Shown here: positions 48,627 to 59,210 of the stretch, piece after piece
Position numbering within the stretch: the stretch's first letter is position 1
Layout of the letters: each line of letters begins with the position of its first letter
From: Pochonia chlamydosporia 170
Taxonomy: Eukaryota; Ascomycota; Sordariomycetes; Hypocreales; Clavicipitaceae
Direction: 5' to 3'
DNA length: 64,000 nt
Assembly (NCBI RefSeq): GCF_001653235.2
Contig: NC_035790.1
Coordinates: 1,054,001 to 1,118,000, forward strand
Program-made: the position numbers and the translations under genes
The notes under the pieces: model-generated
What the model saw: the letters and a program-made list of their open reading frames with translations, nothing else
Told to the model about the DNA's origin: nothing
The model's database searches: none

Positions 48627-49111
48627 GAAAGGCGTTTACGCGTGTAAAGCACGGCAGTTCGCGAGGGCTAGATGGTGAGAATGCGCGTGCATGTGTGGTA
48701 GCTGTGACACTTGAGTGTAAAATAATATCACGGGTAAGTAAACGTGAGATGAGATGCAGGTAGTGATAAGCCAGAAGTGCAATGCAAATGCTAATGAGAT
48801 CTGGTGTGGTTCTGGCGAGAAGGAAAAGAAGACATGGAGTAAAAGACCAAGGAAGTCCGTTTGAGATTGTGCCCAAGATGGAAAAAGTCAAGGTTGAGGA
48901 TGCAGTCTGGTCTGATGCATGATTGGCGGTCGGTGCGTCATTGTGCACTCAACTGCACTCAACTGCACTGAACTGGGTGGATGGGGGCTACAGGTCGGCG
49001 CCCAGGGGTCAAGGTCTTGATGCAGCCTGGCAGTTGTGGAACATTTACTCCGGGCCTATTTTGCATGCATTCGTCAGGTGAGCAGCTCTTTACTTGCCTG
49101 CTTATGATTCC

Positions 49112-49136
49112 TTTTTTTTTTTTTTTTTTTTTTTTT
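49112..49136 (+). repeat. Poly-T homopolymer, 25 bases
   Basis: An uninterrupted run of 25 T on the plus strand (poly-A on minus). It could be the tail of a retroposed sequence or simple slippage; no retroposon body could be identified next to it. Confidence 0.95.
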
Positions 49137-49453
49137 ACATTTACCTTTGTTTGGTTAAATTTCTCTTTGTTATTCTTCTTGTCTGTAGCAGAATTCTGCC
49201 GTAATCAATGTGAGACATCGCCAACCACGAACCTTAAATCTGGCCACACGTGTCTGGTCAGATCCCGGAGGTCACTGGGTCGGTGGAGCAAGTGAATAAC
49301 GTAGCAAATTGTATTGATGATGATGATGATCCTCTCTAGCTAGTAGGGAGGGAATCATCCTATTTAAGCTACATCTAGAATATAGGAAGGATCAGGCTAA
49401 GATCTATCTTTAGCATGTAGACCTATCTATAGCTCTATTCCAATAATAGGTCT

Positions 49454-49481
49454 TCCTTTGATATCGTCTGATATCAAAGGA
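49454..49481. repeat. Perfect short hairpin
   Basis: Arms TCCTTTGATATC and GATATCAAAGGA pair perfectly over 12 bp around a GTCT loop. It lies within the AT-rich interval just left of the inverted-repeat pair. Confidence 0.9.
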
Positions 49482-49650
49482 CTTCCTTTATCTTTGATGA
49501 TGAAGGGAAGAAGTCTCCGATGAAAGAGATCTAAGGGATAAGGGAACTCAGACCAACTAGGTCAATATCCAACAAAGAACCAAGACCGTGCGCCCCTCCT
49601 GTCTGTGGAGGAATCTTGCAGCAGTTGGAGTTTCTTTCTAGAATAGAACA

Positions 49651-50189
49651 TACAGTCTGTGGTTAAGGGTATTTAGATAGACCCAAGTATACACTAATAC
49701 AGCTTCATATGCCTCAGCATATGACGCGATATGTGCTACCTTTCCTTGTTTTAAATACTTTTAAACCCCTACTGCATATATACTCCATAACTGGGCTGCA
49801 AACAACTCAACGTGAATAGCGCTCTCTAAACAATCCAGGCAAGCAACGCAACGTAAACAACAACCATGCAGCTGACACCACACGTCTCAACTCATATCCC
49901 AACTCAACCCAATTCACATCTGCAGTCGCTCGCCACTCCCATCACGTCCAATGATTGAATAAAGTATACCTCAATGACAAAACGGCTGGCATCTACATGG
50001 AGACGGTTATCTGTCACCCCCTGGCTGTCAACATATATGAAATGAAGCCCATACCCTTGTGACTACAGTGGGGGGTACAAAGGTATTTAAACAAGAAAAG
50101 GTATTACATATCGCGTTATGTCCTGAGGCATATTGAGCTGTGTTAGTGTATACTTGGATATGTCTAAATACCTTTGACCACAGACTGTA
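49651..50189. mobile_element. Inverted-repeat pair, probable non-autonomous transposon or LTR relic
   Basis: The segment 49651-49774 matches the reverse complement of 50066-50189 with roughly 80 % identity by eye, starting exactly at TACAGTCTGTGG on both sides. Long shared blocks include CCAAGTATACACTAA, ATATGCCTCAG and ACGCGATATGT. The 291-bp spacer (49775-50065) has no coding capacity. Two readings fit: a foldback or MITE-like element with long terminal inverted repeats, or two fragments of one retroelement LTR in opposite orientation. No clear target-site duplication flanks it. The divergence of the arms implies an old insertion. Confidence 0.7.
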
Positions 50190-50562
50190 CATACCACACA
50201 TTTCTCTCACCCAGATACATGCAGAGAAACCTAGCCGTCTACACAGGAACCCGTCCTGGACAGTAAATCACGCCAGCAAAGTATAGCATTGAAGCCATAA
50301 ATAGAAGCATCCCGTCAAGTTAAACCACTACGAGTGCGGTATCTAGGCAGTACGCCCACATATAATAAACTTCCCAGCCGCCAGACTGGACGTATCATCA
50401 TCCCAATTCACAAAGACGACTTCATCACATTGTCAAGTCCATCTCTATAAATAAAGAGCAAAGTAGACACATAGCCGCCCATCAAGTAACATCGAGCCAG
50501 AGCTACACGCCATCACCTTTACAAGTCACCCATATAAACCCAACCATATTCATGACACCCAT

Positions 50563-51833
50563 CTACAACTTCGGCTCCGCCTTCCCCTTCGCACCCGCCT
50601 CCCGCGCCAACTCCCACGCAAACTCCGCCAACGGCACCCTCGTAACAGCATGCTGCTTCGCCTTCTCACTACTCGCCTGCCTCCTCGCATACCGCGCCGC
50701 GATGCCCTGACACACACCCGCCAACTTGAAGATATTAAACGCCATCCCCCACTTCATGTCCGGCCGAGGATCATACCCCGTGATGGCGGTATACCACCGC
50801 AACAGCTCCCCCTCCGTCGGCAACCCGGGCGTCCGTCCAGGCAGGAAACCCTTTGCTGATTCTGGCGCCGCGCCAGCATGCCGAGCCGTGTAGAACTGCA
50901 TGAGGAGGTTGCACACGTCGGAAAGAGGGTGGCCTACCGTTGACATTTCCCAGCTACAAACGTTAGCACTCGACTCCTTCTTCAGTCTGAACCATGAAAC
51001 CACAAAAGGGGGATATGAAAACAAAAGCTGGGGATATAAAGGGCGAAAAACATACTCCAGTATCCCAATCACCCTCGGCTCCGTCTTATGAAACACCAAA
51101 TTATCAATCTTGTAATCCCCATGCACCAGCGTCGTCCGATCCCTCGGCTGCGACCCCCCATCCCCAAAAAACCCAACCGTCTCCTCAAAATACGGCAACC
51201 GCCCAACCCTCTCCCCCGTCTCCACATCCTCAATCGCCTCCTGCGCCAGACAAATCGTACTCCACGTCTGCACTTGCCTGTCATAAAAGCCGCTCGGCTT
51301 GCCGTAGCGCTCCAGCCCGACGGCCTTGTAGTCCACGGCGTGGAAGCGGGCGAGCGTCTCCACGGCGGCCTTCCACATGGCGCTGCGCTCCTCGGCCTTC
51401 ACCCCGGGCAGCGTAAAGTCCTCGATGATGCGGCCGTCCAGAAACTCCATGATGTAGAAGGGTGTGCCGATGATGGAGTCGTCCTCGCAGAGGCAGTAGG
51501 TCTTGGGGACGGCGACGTCGGTGTGCTCGAGGGCGTGCATGATGCGGTACTCGCGCTCGACTTTGTGGGCCGTCTTGGAGACGAGCCTGCCGGGGGGCTT
51601 TTTGCGCATGACGAATTTGCGGCCGTCGGAGGCGGTGATTTGGTAGGTTGGGTTGGATTGGCCGAAGCCAAACTATTTTTTGTTGGAGTTAGATTCGGAG
51701 AGGGAGAGAGGAGGGGAGGAGGAGGAGGACGTACCTGCTTGAGATCGATGGGGAGTTTTATCTCGGGCACGTTTTCGCTGAGGAATTTGCTAAACGCGGC
51801 CTCGTCGATGGGCTGACGAACTCTGCCGGCCAT
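50563..51833 (-). CDS. APH-type phosphotransferase (ACAD10/11 kinase-like)
   Basis: Three exons, 51833-51735, 51672-51056 and 50953-50563, give 368 aa. Introns are 62 bp (GTACGT...TAG) and 102 bp (GTATGT...TAG). The protein has an aminoglycoside-phosphotransferase fold. The Gly-rich nucleotide loop is FGFGQSNPTYQI, the ATP-anchoring lysine region is FVMRKKPPG, and the EREYRIMHAL helix follows. The catalytic loop LVHGDYKIDN has H217, D219 and N224. The metal-binding ILDWE motif is restored only by the second splice (D239). The substrate-lobe signature STVGHPLSDVCNLL follows. The closest known context is the kinase domain of ACAD10/ACAD11, which phosphorylates 4-hydroxyacyl-CoA for its catabolism, but here the domain stands alone, as in many fungi. 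The substrate is inferred only; this is not evidence of antibiotic resistance. Confidence 0.93.
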
Positions 51834-53821
51834 TTTGGTTGTTGAGCAGAGGTGAGATCTGGTTGATGCGATGTAGTGTGAGGTTGCGTCACTGGACGTT
51901 CTTGGTCTGGTAACAAAACCACGGGAACGCAGGAAACAAAAACAGCACCCCAATTAGTCTTCTCAAACAATGTAAACAATGTTAAAAGGGGCCACAGCTG
52001 CGAATTGGACCTCGTGTGACATCTACCCCATGATGGAGGGGAAACAGACAGTATTTACATGGCTAGCCTCGCAGCCGGTCAAGTAGGACAGGCGAATTGA
52101 CGAGATGCAAGATGCCGAGGTTCCTGGGGTAGTTGGCCCTCGGGAGAGAATCCACTTTTGTGTCTGGTCCCGTCCGGTCTGGCTGGCTGGCAACCTCTCA
52201 AGTCCATCCTCCACCACCACTTTTAAAAATAACATTCGAATCTCCTCCGCCGTAACACCAATCAACTTCACCCCCGCGGCTGCCAGCCAAATCGGAACCG
52301 GTAACACTGAACCTGGCCTTCATTCGTCTCAATCTCCGCCTCCCGACCCGCTGCCGACGTTGCCGTTTGTTCGCGGACATGGACCTCGATCGAATGGCAC
52401 AAACGCTGCAGGGATGCTTGGGCCAGCCAATGCAGACTGGATGAACTGCAGAGCCGAGGACGGAGTACTCAACTTCTATTTGCTGCCCGTTGCCATCTTG
52501 ACATGTCATGTACATCAACCCCAAGGCTCATTTCAATGTCACAAGAACTGCACCCATCTGGATGACGTAATTGCAATTATTACACCAGACCGTACTCCGT
52601 ACCACTGTGTCCTGTGCAACAACTACTTGACTACGGAGTATTCCCCCCACAGTCTATCAAGGTCGCACACAAGAGTGTACTCCTCACGAGGCACATTACA
52701 TTCATTTCGTCCATCACAGACAGCACATCACACAACAGACAAAAGCATCGGGTAGAAATCAAAGCCAAGAATCAATTTGCAGCAGAATGATATCACGGTA
52801 ATATCCGGTGACGGACAACCCTCATTGAATCTATATCCATCACATCGCCAACCAGGGGTCTGGCCCCTTCCAGTGTGTCCTGACACTATTTTCTCTTTCC
52901 AGTTTGTTTCGGCTTTCTTCTTTTTTTTGCTGTTGCTCTGGTAAACCGAATTTGCTGCTTTTTTTTTTCTTTTTGGTGCGCTTTTGCTTATCTTCTCTGG
53001 TCGTCTTCCTCCTCATAAACCGCCCAACCGTCCCAAATCGTCGTGGTCCTCCATGATAGCAATGTTTGCTGACTGACCAACTGCCAGCGTAGGGCGTCAG
53101 TCATCCTCCTCATATTCGCGCTGTATTTTGCCAATCCAGCGGCAAAGAAAAGCTGGGCAGCCTAGGTGGGGAAAAATCAAAACAAAAAATGAGTATAAAG
53201 ATAAGAACAACTTCTCAATAGAGAGAAGGAGAAAATGGTTTGAGGTCAATATAATAAAAAAGAAGTGAAGTAGTAAAAAAAAGTTTGAAACAAAGTCGAG
53301 ATATGAAATGAGAGAGTGCGCGTGAGTGAGTGAGGGAGAAACACACACACAACAGAGAAAGAGAGAAACAGGGGAACAAGGGTATCCATCGTTTCGATTC
53401 ATCCATGCATTCTGGCCATCCAGTAATCCCCAGGCTGCCGCTCATCTCCTGTCATGATGAGCATCGGTATGCTGTTGCCAGTCCGAGTGTGTAATTAGAA
53501 GAAAACAAATCCTGCCTTTCGCCAACTGTCGTTCCAAGTCCTCGGTGTTCCGCCAACTCTCAAGAGTTACACAGAGGTCACAAAACAAAACAAAATAAAG
53601 GGATATCCCTCTCCATGGACACTGCATTCCGCCCCCCTACCAAACACCCTGTTCCCGCGCAAAAATCAGCTGCGTAATAGACCCGGTACTATAGCAAATA
53701 AGAAAGGGCGAGGACAGCGCAACAGATACTTCCGCCATCATAACATCGTGAAATATACGGGTTGCCAAGTAAATGCTGTTCACCCCGCCCCCGTCTTGCG
53801 ATGACACGACCGGCAGGCACC
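51834..53821. other. Intergenic interval of about 2 kb
   Basis: Contains the phosphotransferase promoter on one side and the Hap2 3' UTR on the other. TACTCCGTA at 52593 and TACGGAGTA at 52632 lie only 40 bp apart. T-rich runs occur near 52920-52970. Neither strand has a recognisable gene. Confidence 0.55.
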
Positions 53822-54586
53822 TCAGCTGTCATCCTCTCCACCGTCTCCTTCTGAACTTTGCGTCTCTGTCTTGGATTTCTTATTCGGCGATCCGGCCTCG
53901 GCTTCAGATTTGCGCTTGCTTCCGACGGACTCGCTCGCCTTGTCGCCCGCAATCTCGCCACCGTCTCCCTTGCCTCCGTCCTCTCCCTTTGCTTCTTTTT
54001 CCATGGCAGCAACCTCTTCGGCCGTCAAGAAGCGACCACCAGGCCCACGTGGCCGGCGCATAGCATGGTTGTGGCGGGACTCGTGGAGATACGGTTTGCG
54101 ACCTTTGGATGTAAGTCGTAGCTGCTCTTCTAACCGTTGGCGGGCAACTCTGCGCTTCAATATTCGATGAAATTGTTTCGCATTGACGTACAGAGGCGAT
54201 TCCTCTGCGCCGCCTGTGGGCATTTCTGGTGACTGAGGATGTGGCATCGCCTGCCCTGGTGGCATCTGAGGCGGCGCAACACCTGGTCTCCCTGCGCCGT
54301 GGTTCATCATGCCTTGAGCATTAGCCATGCCTGGACTTGTAACTTGGCTCATCCTTCGAGGCATCTGAGCCATATTGTTCATTCTCGGGGATTGGCGATT
54401 GTCCTTCTTAGAACCGTCGGCCATTCGCGGTGAGGTTTGCGGCATGCTAGGATCCGAGTGCATGTAGGGATAATTTGAGCCAGAGGCAGCGGCCGTGGCA
54501 GCCATTGCGGCAGCTTGAATGCCGGGCATGCCATAGGGAACTTGTTGCATGCCTTGCTGGGGCACGCCGTATTGTGGTTGATACAT
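53822..54586 (-). CDS. hapB: CCAAT-binding factor subunit Hap2 / NF-YA (HapB)
   Basis: An uninterrupted frame of 254 aa. The conserved NF-YA core is at about residues 130-188. The subunit-association helix is PLYVNAKQFHRILKRRVAR, and the DNA-binding part is KPYLHESRHNHAMRRPRGPGGRF. The N-terminus is Gln, Met and Pro-rich (MYQPQYGVPQQ). The C-terminus is acidic with a basic patch (SKRKSEAEAGSPNKKSK) that may be a nuclear localisation signal. With HapC and HapE it binds CCAAT boxes; in fungi HapX joins the complex for iron control (family knowledge). An AAG acceptor at 54594-54596 just ahead of the ATG could accept an upstream exon, so the true N-terminus may be longer, or there may be a 5'-UTR intron. 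No convincing upstream coding exon was found. Confidence 0.93.
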   Translation of the reverse strand: MYQPQYGVPQQGMQQVPYGMPGIQAAAMAATAAASGSNYPYMHSDPSMPQTSPRMADGSKKDNRQSPRMNNMAQMPRRMSQVTSPGMANAQGMMNHGAGRPGVAPPQMPPGQAMPHPQSPEMPTGGAEESPLYVNAKQFHRILKRRVARQRLEEQLRLTSKGRKPYLHESRHNHAMRRPRGPGGRFLTAEEVAAMEKEAKGEDGGKGDGGEIAGDKASESVGSKRKSEAEAGSPNKKSKTETQSSEGDGGEDDS

Positions 54587-55986
54587 ATTCGCAGCTTTTT
54601 ATTATGTTGAGAGCGAAAATCTGGTCAATCTCGGGTGTAAGACGCCAACTGGTTGAGATGGGCTGTCAAAGGATATTCGTCGCGGGTAATGACGCGAGCG
54701 TGTGTGGGGGAACGAATTAAAAGAAGTCTTGAGGTACGCTCAAGGACAAACAAACCAAGCAAAGAGGGTTGGAGAGCAGATAACGAATAGCTGCGACGGG
54801 TCCGCCGGTCAAGCAGTATAGCTGGTTAAAATGCACAGCCTTGCTTGCTTGGTTGCTTGGGTATGGGTTGGGCACAGTTGCTCTAGCAAGGACTTTCGTC
54901 ACTTCCGGTAAGGCAGTCAGTCTGGTCGCAAAAGGCCGCTGGCTGTACAGGAACCCAAAGCCCCGGTAGTGGGTGTGTCTGAGGTGGCAACACACCACAG
55001 TGTCGAGAATTTAAGGGCGATGGTGGCCTCCAGGCGTCAGCCAAGGCGCCTGCAGATCGATGTTGTAGTCGAAGAAAAGTAGCCTGAAATAAAGCCACAG
55101 CTCGACTAGGAATGCCTGCCCTCAAAGGCGGGAGAGGCTTGGGTTGCTGCACAAAAACAGAGCAAATCGTCAAGTTGACAATGAGCCGCAGGAGCCTAGG
55201 AAAAGAAGAAATCTATCTGTCCAACCAGGACTGTTAGCAACGCTGCAAACAGGCAAAACCACCAAAGAACTCGAGAATGCTATAAGTGGATTTGATGTCA
55301 ACAAAAGCTGGGGGGGGGGAACGGGACGAGAGAGAATTGGCCAGCTCGGGTGGCCACACTTGTGATGCGTTGGCAGCCCCCTCATGCATGCCGGGGAGGG
55401 ACTGCAGCAGCAGCAAGGTCCACCGAGCCCAACTGCGTCAACACCCGGACTGACTGCAATGCAGTCAAAGCGGCCATGCCAGCAGAAACCATGGCATGCT
55501 AGGTGATCAACTGATGGCCGCAGAGACTCGAAAACCATAAACCAACTCGGCCACGGCAAGCTTGGATCATAGGCCTCCCACGTTACAACCCGGCCGCTTG
55601 GCCCAACATTGAAGTCAGTCCGCTCGCAGTGTCGACAGAGCATAGCATAGCGATCATGCGACTTAGCCTCTCGTAATCTGTGCTGTGGGACTCGGCATGG
55701 GTATGGGTAGGGCCACATCCAAGTTCCACGAAGATTCGGATGCCAGTTCTGCCAGTTCTGCCAGTTCCTGCTGGCGGTGCTTCGTTTGTGTTGGTCAAGT
55801 TGGAAGTGATACGGGAGATTCCTGATGGTGGTGGTGGGAAGAAAAGTCTAGGTACCTAGGTAGGTAATGTGTACAATTGTGTAAAATTGGGCAGGTACCT
55901 TGCACAACAACCACCTTCAATGTAGCAAGCTTGGCAGCAAGGAAGCCCAGCGTGATATGTGAGTTGACAGCACGCTGAGACTTGAT

Positions 55987-56040
55987 TGACTGACTGACTG
56001 ACTGCTGAATCGATTGATGGATTGATGGATTGATAGATTG
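55987..56040. repeat. (GACT)n and GATTGATG tandem runs
   Basis: About four GACT units are followed, after a short gap, by three diverging copies of an eight-base GATTGATG-type unit. Confidence 0.85.
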
Positions 56041-57050
56041 GGCGGGCTTCAAAGGAAAAGAGAGCGCTTGCTCGTCGCAACGGGTTTGCATATAAGACGT
56101 GGTGTAATCACTGGCGCGGCCGAAGCTGTTGAGGCCAGTCGCGTTGGTGAGAAGCGAACTGTTGGTGTTGGCGCATGGCGAGTTTGGCCGGTCGACGCAG
56201 CTCTCGGGCCACGAATTCGGAGGTGGTACCACGCGAAGCGCGCAGGAGGAGGAGAGGGAACGTTTGGGAGTAAAAGAAAGATGATGAGGGGGTTCAATGT
56301 TCGGATGAAAGGCCAGGCCAGCAGCAGGTACTTGAAAAAACAATGGTGATGAAAGAGCGTTGGTAGGGCATGAAGGGACAAGTGCTCAGAGGCGAGAACA
56401 GGCAGGCAAGGATATAAAGAAAGGAAACGAACCCAAACAGGCCACCAAAGGTTTTGTTTGACGAGCAACAAGAGCAACAAGAGCTTCAAGAGCTTCCAGA
56501 GCAGCGTCAATGGCTGATAGGCCGGTTTCTGGGGTAATCATGGTGATCCAAGGAGCTTTCTCAGTTGCACATACCTTGTTTCCCGTGTGACACGGGCTGT
56601 GGCCTATTGGCAATGGCAATGGCGCGACGGAGCTCAACTCAACTCGATGACGGAAGAGTCGAGTCGAGTCGAGACGAGACGCGACAAAGGCTCTTTGCGC
56701 TCTGATTGACAGTGACGCAAATGAAGACAGCCGAAAACGCGCAGCGGTGCGCAGTCACCTGATGGCAGAAGCGGCCAATGGAGAGGGCGAAAAGGATGAT
56801 GTCGACGATGATAGGTCTTTTGCGATCACGAAGCTGCGATGAGGTCGAATGGGCGACGCGCAAAAAATCGGGAGCTGATTTGCTGAGGAGCGGGGAGTGG
56901 GCGGTTTTTGGACAGAGCTTGACGACTGTCGAGTGGTGGATGAAAGAAGAGGAGCTCCAGTTTGGATGGGATGGGATCAAATCAAATCGGGCTTGACTTG
57001 ACCAGACTGGACCAGTTGACCAGACTTGACTGGAGTGGACTGGATGGGCC

Positions 57051-57092
57051 GGCTGGGCTGGGCTGGGCTGGGCTGGGCTGGGCCGGGCTGGG
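57051..57092. repeat. (GGCTG)n pentamer array
   Basis: Eight tandem GGCTG units, one of them changed to GGCCG. It is preceded by a looser series of GACTGG and GACCAG blocks from about 57000. It lies in the presumed distal upstream region of the Hap2 gene. Confidence 0.95.
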
Positions 57093-59180
57093 AAGAACAG
57101 ACAGCCACTTTGCTTTGCTTTGCTTTGGTGCGCGATGTGCGTGAGGTATGGATTCTCTGGATTGTGCTCCGTATTGTCAATACCAAAGAGAGAGCCGCCC
57201 GGTTTCCGGCAACAAGCCTACCGAAGGTCCGAGGCGGGGAGACTGGGACTGGGATGGATGGACTGGAAGCACCAGACCAGACTTGACACTTGGTGAAGTC
57301 TGGTGGACTGGCTGGCAAATGATATGTGCACTCGGAGCCACCGTCAAGGGAAGCCGGTGAGCCGTCGGCAAGAGGCCGCAAAAAAAATTGGCCAAAAAAA
57401 AAAATATAAAAAAAGAGAGGTGATAAAAAATAAAGAGGCTGAGGCAGGCAAGTATACAATGACTGCCTGGGCTGCTTCAGCAGAATGGGGCGAACCGTGG
57501 TGAATGAATAAATGAAACTTTAGGGAAAGTCAAGGTGCTTCACGCGGGGCCCGGGAAGCTTGCTTGCGCTTGCAGATTTGTGCAGGGCTGGGACAGGGCC
57601 TGGGACTTGCACCGGCAACGTGAATGACGGTGACTGAGTGATGTCAACCACACAGAGCAGTTGAGACTTTGACGGGTGTCGTCGCAATACTTGGATCAGG
57701 TCTGGTGTGATGAGCTCAGAAAGAACTCCAATGCAGTGACACAGCTGTAGACGTAATGTTGCCAGGGTCTCTTGGTTGTCAAGCTTACCCGATATTACCG
57801 TACTGTACTTTCCTGTACTGTGCTGTTCAGTACTTCAAAGCACGCACTGCGATGCGATGCGCCGCCGGTGAAGAAGAGACCAGACCAGACCAAATGGTCA
57901 ACGTTTGTCGCCGACGGTTCTCACACAGACGCACTGCTGGCCTGAGCTGTCTGGTGTGGTTGCTGCTACTGCCGCTGACACTGACACTGACTGGCTGACT
58001 GGGCGCCGATGAATTGAGTAGCCCGATTCAAGCTGGCTCAAGCGTTCTTGTCTATTTCCCTTTTGTCTTGTTCAAACTCACTCTAACTGGACGTCGGGAC
58101 GCGCGCAAGAAAACTGGCGGCGAACGGCGTGCGGATCAAGGGCCTGGATAGTCGAGCTGTTGTGACTGGCTGGTGTTGTCCAGACTTGATCCAAGCAACG
58201 GAATCTGGTGCAATACGTACTTTTGGAGGCTCTGGGCGAATCTGGTTGCGCGAACAGGGGGAAGCAGACGCGATGGATGGGTCGCCCCCCTTTTTTTTTT
58301 ATTCTCTCTCTTTCTTGGTACTGTAATCCCCTCAAGTTGCTTTACTTTGCGTTGCTTTGCGTTGTTTTGCCTCTGTCTGAGCTGTGCTGTTGTGCTGTGC
58401 CTTCCGTAAAGCCGTTCAAGTTCTCAAACGTTGAGTGGAGGATCGGGGAGCTGTTGGCAAGGACTGATTGGCCGTTGGGGGAAATGGAATGGATGGTGAA
58501 TGGCCTTTCGACAGGGCGAGGGAAACTGCGAGGACGTGATTTGATTTGATTGCAGAGGCGGGGGCCTTGTCCTCTTTTAACACTTGTTACTGGCTGATTC
58601 AGCCTTCCAGTGGGGCCATCACATTGGACCCACTTAGTCTGTGGCTGGCTGCGCGACTTTTGCTGTTGATTTGCTGGGAGATGACGTGATGCACGGACCA
58701 ACCTCTCTTGCGAACTCGACTCTAGCAAGTCTGGGTCTGTTTCTCGGGAGTTATGCGACCAAGGACCAAGGTTTTGGGTTTGGTCTCGGTCTCACCATCT
58801 GGATCCAGCAACAACATGTTGCCGTTGGTTTCGCTGCCTGCCCACACCACGTTGAATCCAGCTGTTGCTCCCGTCCTGTCCCGGTACACACCTCCATTAC
58901 AATCAACTGGAACAAAAGTTGAGTACGGAGTGCAGTCAAGTCTGGTACAAAGATCCTGTGACATGCATTGGCCTGGACTATGCTGAAGACCGCCCGTGTC
59001 CCAGCCGGGGCATGATAAAGTCAAAGTTCGAAGAAACAAACCCCGTCCGGTCTCCACAAAAGCTGCGAGCGGTGACCATGATGCCTTGATGCTCCGAGCT
59101 TCCCACACATCCAGGCCTTCCGACGTCCGTCCGCTCTTTGATGAACGAGGTGACTGACAGCGTGTTGGAACGAAGTGCGC

Positions 59181-59210
59181 AGGACCAGGACCAGGACCAG
59201 GACCAGGACC
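59181..59210. repeat. (AGGACC)n hexamer array
   Basis: Five tandem AGGACC units in the gene-poor right flank. Confidence 0.92.

Larger units (their letters stand above)
48627..50562. other. Intergenic interval of about 1.9 kb with transposon-like relic
   Basis: Starts with the YVC1 promoter. It contains a 25-base poly-T tract at 49112-49136, a perfect 12-bp-arm hairpin at 49454-49481, and two 124-bp inverted repeats at 49651-49774 and 50066-50189. Composition between about 49300 and 50500 is AT-rich compared with both neighbours. No coding region seen. Confidence 0.65.

Noticed and set aside
50563..51833. Antibiotic-resistance kinase
   Set aside because: The APH fold is shared by many eukaryotic metabolic kinases; the STVGHPLSDV and ILDWE signatures fit the ACAD10/11 group.
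56386..56637. Minus-strand frame with LEALEALVALVA-like repeats
   Set aside because: The repeats come from a short tandem DNA repeat (AGAGCAACAAGAGCTTC...); there is no start context, homology or conserved length.
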